DNA from: Bacteroidales bacterium
GTDB taxonomy: Bacteria > Bacteroidota > Bacteroidia > Bacteroidales > UBA932
NCBI GenBank assembly: GCA_004552115.1
Contig: SFPH01000022.1
Span: 1 to 19,590, forward strand
Reading direction: 5' to 3'
Length of the DNA stretch: 19,590 nt
In this document: positions 1 through 5,108 of the stretch, one piece after another
How positions within the stretch are numbered: the stretch's first letter is position 1
Layout: the number at the start of each line of letters is the position of its first letter
Position numbers and translations under genes: made by a program
The notes under the pieces: model-generated
What the model was told of the DNA's origin: nothing
Databases searched by the model: none
The model's input: only the letters and a program-made list of their open reading frames with translations

Positions 1-2
1 TC

Positions 3-59
3 TTTCAGCAGATGTTGCAGTCATGCAAGGCACTTGCGCCAGGCTCACAATTCAAACTG
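3..59 (+). pseudogene. Inverted fragment of IS4-type transposase
   Basis: The plus-strand frame starting at base 3 reads a 19-residue stretch with the core CKALAPGSQFKL. In IS4-family transposases with an N-terminal DUF4372 domain, a similar cysteine/Leu-Ala-Pro-Gly/Phe-Lys segment follows the part that ends in a sequence like EIYGA. That preceding part is encoded here on the opposite strand, immediately to the right (from about base 60). The two pieces would be contiguous in an intact gene, so this 59-base block appears inverted relative to its neighbour. It may be a real inversion, two IS copies meeting head to head, or a fold-back assembly artefact. The similarity is recalled, not searched, and the piece is short. 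Confidence 0.4.
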
Positions 60-329
60 CCCCATATATCTCCAAAAAATCTGCACTCCGTTCATCATTC
101 ATACGAGAGAGGGCGGAACGACTGATGGGGGACTTGACGCCAGATGGTAAAGCCTTTTCTGCTTGCTCTTCTGAGCCTGCTCAATCTCACGAAGACTCTT
201 CAAACCAAGTATCTGAGCCATGAGCATCACTATAAACTGGACGTATCGGCTCGACTTGCGTCGCTTGTCTCCCTGACCGTATTTTCGGTCTAAACGGTCA
301 ATTTCATGTCTCGGAAGAATTTTTGCCAT
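60..329 (-). pseudogene. IS4-family transposase, N-terminal fragment (DUF4372-like), frameshifted
   Basis: The ATG at 329 overlaps the TAA of the preceding nuclease frame (TAATG). The start MAKILPRHEIDRLDRKYG, a hydrophobic helix ending in QILGLKSLREIE, and then LYHLA match the DUF4372 N-terminal domain of IS4-family transposases. Translation then leaves the family pattern at a run of five G (127-131, C on the coding strand). The next frame resumes it with PISRSALSRMNDER and DFLEIYGAV, so a one- or two-base indel in the homopolymer has split the gene. The uninterrupted frame from 329 ends at 99. Homology breaks off again at about base 60, where the remainder continues on the other strand. The catalytic DDE domain is absent from the window. 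This is a dead or incompletely assembled insertion element abutting the phage early operon. Confidence 0.7.
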
Positions 330-463
330 TATTCCGCCGCCTCCATGATCTCGTACTCTTCCGGAGCCTTGAGCACCTTCGTCGATTTGCAATAGTCGCA
401 TTTCTCGCAACGGATCGGCTCGACGTCTCCGCTCTTGATCAGATCGAACCTCTCGATCTTCGC
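329..463 (-). pseudogene. C-terminal tail of the PD-(D/E)XK nuclease, beyond the amber codon
   Basis: This is the same reading frame as the nuclease at 464-1120, continuing past its TAG for 44 codons to a TAA at 329-331. It encodes AKIERFDLIKSGDVEPIRC and then a CxxCxxC cluster (CEKCDYC with the preceding RC). In RecB/Cas4-like phage nucleases three clustered C-terminal cysteines pair with one near the N-terminus to hold an iron-sulphur cluster. The coding quality of this tail shows that the stop codon interrupts a once-intact gene. Whether read-through or suppression ever produces it cannot be seen from the sequence. Confidence 0.65.
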
Positions 464-1120
464 CTAGACCATTCCGAGCGCTCCGTCGAGAATATGCTGC
501 GGGATGTGGATAACTTTAATGTCCGGAGTCTTTTCCTTTGTGACGGCTGCAATATAGAACGGGAGCGGTTTGTCTCGTCCTGTGACGATCTGCTCGATTT
601 TCTGATAGACGGCTCCCTGTATGTCATAACCCCAATATTCGACCCATGAGCGATAGCCGTAACCTTTATCGAATACGTCCTCGAAGTCGCGGACACATTT
701 CAGATCTACGATCCTCTGCTCGTCATAGACGTCGAATTTCGCTTTCCAGGGAACCCCGAACAGCTCCGCAGCCATGACGGTTTGATGTTCTCCGGTGAGA
801 TAATCCATCATGAGCGGATCAGCTTCGACCCTGTCGATTATAGTGTTCGCCTGTTGGAACTTCGCCAGGAGCCCGCCGCCACGCTTCGAATACATTTTGT
901 CGCCGTTCTTAGCGATAAACTTATCCAATTCATCCGGTCCGGAGAAATAAGCGTCGACATAGCTCCCGATCAGGAGCGCGTCGGTCTCTTCGCGCTGGTA
1001 CTCGCCTCGAGCCTCAGCAAGTCCGCAAGCCTCGCACTTATTGAAAGCCTTGAACTGTGAGACGGACCAATATTCCGAAGCCGCCTCCGGGCTGAAATAA
1101 TTGTCGTTAGTTAATTTCAT
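464..1120 (-). CDS. Phage PD-(D/E)XK nuclease (DUF3799/RecB-like), truncated by amber codon
   Basis: This is a predicted DNA exonuclease or nuclease of the phage recombination module. The visible motif is Asp130 in KAKFD, then IVDLK with Asp139 and Lys141, followed by YDIQGAVYQ (about 165-173). This is the D...(D/E)xK...QxxxY arrangement of RecB-family PD-(D/E)XK enzymes, and overall it resembles PF12684. Two cysteines near the N-terminus (FNKCEAC, 29 and 32) could supply the lone N-terminal ligand of a Cas4/AddB-like Fe-S cluster. The other three cysteines lie after the TAG at 464-466, so the 218-aa product would lack them; the full frame would be 263 codons ending at 329. A GAG-to-TAG change would explain the stop. 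The start at 1120 overlaps the preceding gene by 14 bases. Activity of the truncated form is doubtful. Confidence 0.75.
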   Translation of the reverse strand: MKLTNDNYFSPEAASEYWSVSQFKAFNKCEACGLAEARGEYQREETDALLIGSYVDAYFSGPDELDKFIAKNGDKMYSKRGGGLLAKFQQANTIIDRVEADPLMMDYLTGEHQTVMAAELFGVPWKAKFDVYDEQRIVDLKCVRDFEDVFDKGYGYRSWVEYWGYDIQGAVYQKIEQIVTGRDKPLPFYIAAVTKEKTPDIKVIHIPQHILDGALGMV

Positions 1121-1340
1121 TTAGATCGTCCTCCTCGTCCTTTTCTTCCTGTTCGTTATCCTTCTCCGGCTGATACACTCTCAGAACGACGCCGGTGTCC
1201 TCTGTATGACATCCGCCGATACTCGGTCCGATTCCCTTCGAGTCGTAAAAATATTCTTTCTGTTCGAGTTGGAGATCGAGACCTCTATCCATAGCAGCGG
1301 AGGCGATATTGTTAAACAATCTAAGAATTTCGTTTGTCAT
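1107..1340 (-). CDS. Small hypothetical phage protein, acidic C-terminus
   Basis: 77 residues starting MTNEILRLFNNIASAAMDRG. The ATG at 1340 overlaps the TGA of the upstream gene (ATGA), which is why I prefer it to the longer frame that opens at 1379. The body contains EYFYDSKGIGPSIGGCHTED followed by a predicted beta strand (VVLRVYQPEK). The tail is almost entirely Glu and Asp. It sits between the zinc-finger protein and the nuclease in a tightly overlapping set, suggesting a recombination or replication accessory role. I do not recognise a family. Confidence 0.7.
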   Translation of the reverse strand: MTNEILRLFNNIASAAMDRGLDLQLEQKEYFYDSKGIGPSIGGCHTEDTGVVLRVYQPEKDNEQEEKDEEDDLNEIN

Positions 1341-1852
1341 GCCTGAGCCTCCTGTTCTGCCTTCGCTGCCTGAGCGCACTCATAACAGAGATATTTGCCG
1401 AACTTCGAAAGCGCATTGTTCGCGATTGCCTTCGCCTTGTATGTCTTACCGTCCGCCGTATGATCGGAGATCACTTCTCCGCAGCACTCACAAAACAGCT
1501 CGTCACTCTTCGGAGGATATTCCCTCACTCTGAGACATTCCTGAGTCTGACCGAACGCGCTGATCGTCGCCTTATAGATTGCGATTTTCTTATTCTCCCA
1601 ATCCTCGACCTTTGTCGAGTTGTACGCCTTCGAGATTGCTTTCGCGTTCGTCGTGTTGCAGATCATCGGTTTGAACTCGCGCTCTTTGAAATGGAGCGTC
1701 ATTTTCTTTTCGCGTCCCTTCTCGTTCTGAACGTCGTCCCTTGCGACATGGTCGATCGTGAGGATCAGATCCCCGCCGTCCGGAACGTCCCAGGTACCGA
1801 GAAAAGACTTATCCATAAACTTACGGAAATCACCTGTCAGCTTTTCACTCAT
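1337..1852 (-). CDS. Uncharacterised early phage protein with C-terminal zinc finger
   Basis: 171 residues. The N-terminal about 115 residues are beta-rich and carry LGTWDVPDGGDLILTID, then KKMTLHFKE, FKPMICNTTNAKAISK, and EDWENKKIAIYKATISAFG ending in LRVREYPP. I recall this pattern (conserved NxTNxKxI, edW.gk.I.lY, aFG, RiR) from unnamed proteins encoded beside RecE- or RecB-type nucleases in Firmicute prophages. The strand-rich core and location would suit a single-strand-DNA-binding or annealing role, but that is inference. Residues about 120-160 hold ELFCECCGEVI and, later, LCYEC, a CxxC...CxxC zinc-finger-like pair. Its start overlaps the end of the 56-aa gene by 8 bases, and its stop overlaps the next start. 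Confidence 0.75.
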   Translation of the reverse strand: MSEKLTGDFRKFMDKSFLGTWDVPDGGDLILTIDHVARDDVQNEKGREKKMTLHFKEREFKPMICNTTNAKAISKAYNSTKVEDWENKKIAIYKATISAFGQTQECLRVREYPPKSDELFCECCGEVISDHTADGKTYKAKAIANNALSKFGKYLCYECAQAAKAEQEAQA

Positions 1853-2015
1853 CGCCCTCGCCCTCCTGTTCTTCCTGTACTCTGATCAGATCTATCGAGA
1901 CGCCTTCTCTATCATCGGAATAATTGAAAGCGGTCTCAGCGAAATCAATCGCCTCGCTCCTGTCGTCAAATGTAAATGTCCAGTAACCGATTTTGACTCT
2001 GAATTTATTTGTCAT
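1845..2015 (-). CDS. Small acidic phage protein (56 aa)
   Basis: This short gene starts at an ATG at 2015, preceded by a clear GGAGG seven bases upstream (minus-strand GGAGGTTTGATCA then ATG). The protein begins MTNKFRVKIGYWTFTFDDRS and continues through EAIDFAETAF to VSIDLIRVQEEQ, with an acidic end. It has alternating hydrophobic strands and one helix, a pattern seen in many short phage proteins of unknown function. It overlaps the next gene by 8 bases, so the two are probably translationally coupled. No family is recognised. Confidence 0.7.
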   Translation of the reverse strand: MTNKFRVKIGYWTFTFDDRSEAIDFAETAFNYSDDREGVSIDLIRVQEEQEGEGDE

Positions 2016-2027
2016 TGATCAAACCTC

Positions 2028-2234
2028 CTAATCTGCCAGCGAATAAACGCCGTATCTCTTACCGTTTGCGCTTGTCCTGTATTCGGTGCGGATAGCGACT
2101 CCGTCCTTCCTGAGCTCCTCGATTCTCTTCGGGAGACACATGATATTAAGATCGATAACCGCCTGTCGTGTCGTCAGCTCTCCGAATGTTTTGAGATAGC
2201 TGAGAACGAGATCCGTCTGTTTTGCCCTCTTCAT
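2028..2234 (-). CDS. Helix-turn-helix DNA-binding protein (HTH_39-like)
   Basis: 68 residues, a single winged-helix-type domain. The order is VLSYLKTFGELTTRQAVID (helix 1, turn, helix 2), then PKRIEELRKDGVAIRTE (recognition helix and wing start), then GKRYGVYSL (wing strand). This agrees with the small phage helix-turn-helix family PF14090, where the conserved parts are the ITxxxA turn, the RIxeLR helix and the terminal YxL. It is encoded within the early operon and overlaps the DUF3846 stop by 4 bases. It could be a transcriptional regulator of the phage or a DNA-binding accessory of replication. Targets are unknown. Confidence 0.8.
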   Translation of the reverse strand: MKRAKQTDLVLSYLKTFGELTTRQAVIDLNIMCLPKRIEELRKDGVAIRTEYRTSANGKRYGVYSLAD

Positions 2235-2539
2235 ATCTCGAAACCTCCTCTCATGATCCGGGAGATCTCCGCCGCCTCGTCATCCGGCAGCGAAGCGAAA
2301 TCCTCTCCGTCCTCTCCTACAACGAGCACCGGTCCGACGATATTGTCTCCGATTGCTCCGAGATAGAAATTCGGCTCGAGTCCGAGCAGCTTGCCCTCTT
2401 CATTCATGACGAGGATCCCATTGTCAGAGATTCGGAGCGTTTCGATATTTCCTCCGACGAGCTGCTGCATAACTCCGAGCTCGTTCTGAATGACCATAGA
2501 GCTAGGATCCTGTCCGGGCTGTTTATAAAGAATCCTCAT
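2231..2539 (-). CDS. DUF3846-like phage protein
   Basis: 102 residues beginning MRILYKQPGQDPSSM. I chose the ATG at 2539 because a GGAGG lies eight bases upstream (GGAGGCGAGGACG then ATG); a longer frame opens at 2554 inside that site. Features include ELGVMQQLVGGNIETLRI, NGILVMNEEGKLLGLEPNF, and NIVGPVLVVGEDGEDFASL. These match the DUF3846 pattern of a Leu-x-x-x-Val-Gly-Gly motif, a central NEEGk, and a GP-hhhhG-EDF ending. The family is common in phages and mobile elements of Firmicutes and has no established function. The stop overlaps the helix-turn-helix gene start by 4 bases. Confidence 0.8.
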   Translation of the reverse strand: MRILYKQPGQDPSSMVIQNELGVMQQLVGGNIETLRISDNGILVMNEEGKLLGLEPNFYLGAIGDNIVGPVLVVGEDGEDFASLPDDEAAEISRIMRGGFEI

Positions 2540-2718
2540 CGTCCTCGCCTCCATTCATGTTTACCAGCATGACACCGAGTCCCATTCCCAGGAGCCCGAA
2601 CGCTGATTTGATGATCAACGGAATGACCGGCCATCATCCAAAAGAACGAGATCCACATAAACGCGAGACCGATTCCCTCGCTGTGATCAAATATCACTCT
2701 TCCGATTCTGCTAAGCAT
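2523..2718 (-). pseudogene. Small two-helix membrane protein, frameshifted
   Basis: The gene starts MLSRIGRVIFDHSEGIG at 2718 after a good GGAGGTG site. A first hydrophobic segment, LAFMWISFFWMM, ends at about 2632. From there the open frame gives a charged, non-membrane tail ending at 2536. The frame one base over gives PVIPLIIKSAFGLLGMGLG and then VMLVNMNGGEDDEDSL, a second membrane helix with Gly-rich packing and an acidic tail, ending at 2523. One extra base at about 2629-2634 (ATGATGGCC) would explain the break. The start overlaps the end of the previous gene by 25 bases. Without the indel it would be a 64-residue double-spanning phage protein of unknown role. Confidence 0.65.
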
Positions 2719-3101
2719 AATTTCACCTCCCCGCTGTTGATCATTTCGTATAACCTGTTACACGCTTTTGATTGTTTGGTCGTCTGACCGTACCCGAGCG
2801 GCGAATATTCGCAGCCGCCCCACTTCGCCCTTTTGTCGATTGTTCCGTCCATCTTGCGGACCGGCTGGAACAGCGGACACGCCTGACAAGTGAGTTTGAT
2901 TCCGACCTCTTCATATTCGTCGGATAATTCTTCGAGAATATTCACGTCCTCGCTGTAGCTGATCCTCGCAATCAGCCCCTCAAATGTAACTTGTGGTCGT
3001 CTGTTCCTTAACTCGAACAGTTTCGCGTTGAGCTGTTCCGTTAATTGTTGAGCCGAGTCTGCTGCGACGATGGCGAATTGCTGAAAGCTCTCACGTCTCA
3101 T
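2694..3101 (-). CDS. Cys-rich hypothetical phage protein, first gene of the early operon
   Basis: 135 residues starting MRRESFQQFAIVAADSAQQL. I use the ATG at 3101, which follows GGAGGTGATTTTTTTA; the longer frame from 3113 would start inside that ribosome site. The N-terminal half is helical (TEQLNAKLFELRNRRPQVTF). The middle carries CQACPLFQP, DGTIDKRAKWGGC and SKACNRLYEMI, a CxxC plus two further cysteines around a KRxKwGxC core, probably a metal-binding fold. I recall similar unnamed proteins in Firmicute phages, but no function is known. A promoter-like pair lies upstream (3146-3174). Confidence 0.75.
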   Translation of the reverse strand: MRRESFQQFAIVAADSAQQLTEQLNAKLFELRNRRPQVTFEGLIARISYSEDVNILEELSDEYEEVGIKLTCQACPLFQPVRKMDGTIDKRAKWGGCEYSPLGYGQTTKQSKACNRLYEMINSGEVKLCLAESEE

Positions 3102-3133
3102 TAAAAAAATCACCTCCGATTCTTAATAATCTT

Positions 3134-3352
3134 TTAGGTGATTTTGGTATAAATTATTCTGTTGTATTTGTCTATTCGACTATTTCCTACCCTTCCGGAA
3201 AATACCGAAACTTATGTTTTTAGGAATAGTTGGATTTCAGAATCCCCATTTTTCAACGGTTTGAGATACCCCTCCCCGTCGGTCAGAATATATATATACG
3301 AATCACCTAAGAACAATATAAGCCCTATTTATTGTGTTGTCAATAGGTAATT
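3134..3352. repeat. Operator-like repeats TTAGGTGATT
   Basis: An exact 10-base box, TTAGGTGATT, lies at 3134-3143 and its reverse complement, AATCACCTAA, at 3301-3310. A near copy (ATAGGTAATT) lies at 3343-3352. The first and third copies both continue into TTTGG and a TATA stretch. One sits at the expected start of the leftward transcript, one inside the spacer of the rightward promoter, and one just upstream of it. That placement is typical of a repressor or Cro-type operator set. No matching repressor gene is in the window. Confidence 0.5.
3146..3174 (-). promoter_or_regulatory. Sigma-70-type promoter for the leftward early operon
   Basis: On the minus strand a -35-like TAGACA (3174-3169) and a -10-like TATACC (3151-3146) are separated by exactly 17 bases. 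The -10 box ends about 45 bases upstream of the ATG at 3101, and an operator-like box (3134-3143) lies where transcription would start. The match is fair rather than perfect. Confidence 0.6.
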
Positions 3353-3365
3353 TTGGCTATATACT
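3337..3365 (+). promoter_or_regulatory. Sigma-70-type promoter for the zinc-ribbon gene
   Basis: TTGTCA (3337-3342) and TATACT (3360-3365) are separated by 17 bases, each one base off the bacterial consensus. The -10 box ends 20 bases before the ATG at 3386, with CGGAGGTGATC between. The leader is therefore extremely short. An AATAGGTAATT box lies inside the spacer, where a bound regulator would block the polymerase. Confidence 0.7.
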
Positions 3366-3385
3366 GATTACGGAGGTGATCAATT

Positions 3386-3928
3386 ATGTCTAAATGTAAG
3401 CGTTGCGGCGCGAATGTGATCAGATCTGTCGCCCTGGCTGACGGTGTGCTCTGTTATAAGTGTTTCGACGAGTTGGGTTTTGACAAGGATGACCGTAAAC
3501 ATCATACAACGACCGCATACAACGAGATCAAGGACGGAAAACCGGAATATATTCGTCGCTTGATAGATAAATGGTCCGAAACCGATAAGCCAGCGGAGAA
3601 GCTCGGTCTCCGGTTCGCCAATTACGGCGAGGAGCGTGACGTCAACCCTACCGATGAAGAGGCGGAGATCTTCGACCTGATCCGGAGCATGGTATCAGAT
3701 CCGGACGGTCAGCTTCGACTTGTAAGAAAATCCGACAGTTATGTAACGGCTGCCGTTGGTGAATGGGATCTCGCCCGTTTCAAGTATACCGAACGCGCTA
3801 AATGGATCATGTTCCCTACTGTCGAAGCAAAAGCACAAAAGCATTATATCGAGGATCCTGAGGAGGTTTATAACTTCGCCGATTTGCTGGCTGACTCAAT
3901 CGCTCACATAGTCAAATATTCTGATTGA
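3386..3928 (+). CDS. Zinc-ribbon protein of unknown function, likely moron
   Basis: 180 residues, the only convincing plus-strand gene. The start follows GGAGGTGATCAATT. Residues 4-26 hold CKRCG and CYKC, a four-cysteine treble-clef or zinc-ribbon knuckle similar to the N-terminus of DUF4428-type proteins. The remainder is a mixed alpha/beta soluble region with YIRRLIDKWSE, EEAEIFDLIRSMVSD, YVTAAVGEWDLARFKYTER and a helical end (YNFADLLADSIAHIVKYS). I do not recognise that part. It is flanked by its own strong promoter and a terminator, points against all neighbours and sits between the lysis and early modules. This is the usual setting for a moron or lysogeny-expressed gene; host-takeover, superinfection-exclusion or regulatory roles are all possible. 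Confidence 0.75.
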   Translation: MSKCKRCGANVIRSVALADGVLCYKCFDELGFDKDDRKHHTTTAYNEIKDGKPEYIRRLIDKWSETDKPAEKLGLRFANYGEERDVNPTDEEAEIFDLIRSMVSDPDGQLRLVRKSDSYVTAAVGEWDLARFKYTERAKWIMFPTVEAKAQKHYIEDPEEVYNFADLLADSIAHIVKYSD

Positions 3929-3945
3929 TCAATTATACCTAAACG

Positions 3946-3987
3946 AAAATAAAATCGCTCAAATCGAAAATTTGAGCCTCGTTTTTT
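3946..3987. terminator. Bidirectional intrinsic terminator
   Basis: A perfect 8-bp stem, GCTCAAAT (3957-3964) with ATTTGAGC (3970-3977), encloses a CGAAA loop. On the plus strand it is followed by CTCG and six T, ending the zinc-ribbon gene transcript. On the minus strand it is followed by a T-rich stretch (GATTTTATTTTCG), so it can also stop leftward lysis transcripts. Confidence 0.75.
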
Positions 3988-3990
3988 CCA

Positions 3991-4022
3991 CGAAAAGAAA
4001 CCGGAGCACATTCGCCCCGGTT
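3991..4022 (-). terminator. Intrinsic terminator of the lysis operon
   Basis: On the minus strand, AACCGGGGC (4022-4014) pairs with GCTCCGGTT (4007-3999) through nine pairs including one G-U, around a GAATGT loop, followed by TCTTTTC. On the plus strand the same position gives an A-C mismatch, so it works better leftward, the direction of the late operon. Confidence 0.7.
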
Positions 4023-4044
4023 TTCTCTTCGTCTATAAGTTTTT

Positions 4045-4088
4045 AAGGAGGTGATCCCGTTGCGACCCGGTTCCCTCCGAGCCTCCTT
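4045..4088. repeat. Inverted repeat with 16S-tail-like sequence
   Basis: AAGGAGG (4045-4051) and CCTCCTT (4082-4088) can pair around a 30-base loop just after the stop of the 110-aa gene. The plus strand reads AAGGAGGTGATCC (4045-4057), a full-length Shine-Dalgarno match. The minus-strand transcript therefore carries GGATCACCTCCTT, the sequence of a bacterial 16S rRNA 3' end. No convincing gene starts after the plus-strand site. Confidence 0.5.
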
Positions 4089-4420
4089 TATTCCGTGTCG
4101 AACCACTCGGGAGAAGCGACGTCCGACTCTTCGAGCCACTTGTTGAAAATAGATGTCATATACCAATTACCTTTTAGATCCTTAAAATAGTGCTCCGCGA
4201 GCCTCAGGATCTCCGTTTGTTCTGTCGGTCTGAGCAAGATCAGGAGGAGCAGCTGCGTCCTTAGTCCGTCACGCTCGAGAATGAGGAGCTTTTTTTTCAT
4301 CCTTTCGGCGTCCTGATCTTCGGCTCGTTCCTTTTTTCGGTCGTGCCTCTCGATTAGGAACTTAATGAAGAGGATTAGATTTCCTCCGCCCAACAATCCA
4401 AGCAAAATATTTTCTGTCAT
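4088..4420 (-). CDS. Small membrane-anchored lysis-module protein
   Basis: 110 residues. A single N-terminal membrane segment (ILLGLLGGGNLILFIKFLI, about 5-23) is followed by a highly charged linker (ERHDRKKERAEDQDAERMKK). A conserved-looking helical domain follows, with LERDGLRTQLLLLILLRP, ILRLAEHYFKDLKGNWYM and FNKWLEE. I recall unnamed Clostridia phage proteins with the DGLRTQLLLLI and LAEHYF..L.G.WYM pattern beside holin and endolysin. The layout (one anchor, charged stalk, soluble part) would suit a holin partner or antiholin, but this is inferred only from position and topology. It lies 10 bases after the endolysin and is the last gene before the terminators. Confidence 0.7.
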   Translation of the reverse strand: MTENILLGLLGGGNLILFIKFLIERHDRKKERAEDQDAERMKKKLLILERDGLRTQLLLLILLRPTEQTEILRLAEHYFKDLKGNWYMTSIFNKWLEESDVASPEWFDTE

Positions 4421-4430
4421 TCCCCTCGCC

Positions 4431-5108
4431 TCATTTCGTGATTTTTAATTTCTGACCTACATAAATAAGATTTACGTTCTTGATCCCGTTTTCGGCTGCT
4501 ATCGCCTTGACGCTCGTTCCGTACTTCTTAGCAATCGCGGAGAGCGTGTCTCCCCTCTTCACGGTGTAGGTGATTGTCGTCTTACTCTTTGCCATCGCGG
4601 AATATTTCGGTGTGACGAACCCTCGAATATATCGACCATTGACGGCGATCTCCCTGATACCGACCTCGCTCTTTTTTCCTTTGTTCCCTTCGATTACGGT
4701 GATCTTCGTCTTTGTCGCCTTTTTTACGATCCCGACGTGATCCGGACCGCCCTTGTTGTCCCCTCTTCCGCTGTCGTCCCAATCATAGAGGATCCAATCT
4801 CCTACGCCCGGCTTATATGAATCAGACTCGACCCATATTCCGAGACGTTTCGCCCTGGTGATGATCGTTCCGCAATTTGCTGACAGAGGAAAATATTTCT
4901 TTGCCTTGCTGGTTCCGAATGTCTCGATCACGCAGCCGGACGCAAACGCAGCACACCAGGCAGCCGAGTAAGTCATAGCCCAGCCGTCCGGCGTGACCTT
5001 GTTGAAGATGTTAATAATTTTCTTATGCTTCGCACTTCCTCGCCTTGCTCCGAGATAAGACTCAGCCGTCGCGACGAGCTTCTTTCGAAGCTGTTTCTCT
5101 GTAGCCAT
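4431..5108 (-). CDS. Endolysin: CHAP peptidase/amidase plus LysM
   Basis: 225 residues. The N-terminal catalytic domain (about 10-165) has the CHAP signature: Cys52 in AAWCAAFAS, His124 in GGPDHVGIV, and an acidic or amide third position in VIEGNKGK (Glu140/Asn142). This fold cleaves peptidoglycan stem or cross-bridge peptides. Residues about 180-223 form one LysM wall-binding repeat: [19 protein letters not shown], followed by IYVGQKLKI. There is no signal peptide, so export depends on the holin. The ATG at 5108 shares its A with the holin stop (TAATG) and follows GAGGAGGTGCGC, giving coupled expression. The length is normal for a CHAP-LysM lysin. Confidence 0.93.
   Translation of the reverse strand: MATEKQLRKKLVATAESYLGARRGSAKHKKIINIFNKVTPDGWAMTYSAAWCAAFASGCVIETFGTSKAKKYFPLSANCGTIITRAKRLGIWVESDSYKPGVGDWILYDWDDSGRGDNKGGPDHVGIVKKATKTKITVIEGNKGKKSEVGIREIAVNGRYIRGFVTPKYSAMAKSKTTITYTVKRGDTLSAIAKKYGTSVKAIAAENGIKNVNLIYVGQKLKITK

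Larger units (their letters stand above)
3114..3385. promoter_or_regulatory. Divergent intergenic control region
   Basis: This is the AT-rich gap between the leftward early operon and the rightward zinc-ribbon gene. It holds one promoter-like element for each direction and several copies of a TTAGGTGATT-like box, listed separately. The short open frame at 3162-3350 lacks a ribosome binding site and coding character. No RNA gene is evident. Confidence 0.7.

Noticed and set aside
330..410. Upstream extension of the transposase frame to 410
   Set aside because: That stretch is better explained in another frame as the cysteine-rich end of the nuclease, and the ATG at 329 overlaps its TAA.
464..466. 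TAG recoding (genetic code 15) as in some gut phages
   Set aside because: Only one in-frame TAG was found, and the large genes (terminase, portal, capsid, SGNH protein) contain none. A point mutation or base error is simpler.
3162..3350. 62-codon plus-strand frame in the divergent control region
   Set aside because: No ribosome site, it covers promoter and operator-like elements, and it has low-complexity AT-rich codons.
4045..4057. AAGGAGGTGATCC / GGATCACCTCCTT as part of a 16S rRNA gene or an rRNA attachment site
   Set aside because: Only about 13 bases match; the surrounding sequence is unlike 16S rRNA. Kept only as a regulatory curiosity.
4060..4146. TTG-initiated plus-strand frame after the perfect ribosome site
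   Set aside because: It is 28 codons, lies opposite the 110-aa lysis-module gene, is Arg-rich and shows no coding character.
3939..4166. 75-codon minus-strand frame overlapping the 110-aa lysis gene and both terminators
   Set aside because: It runs through two strong terminator hairpins in another frame of a real gene and is Arg-rich shadow sequence.
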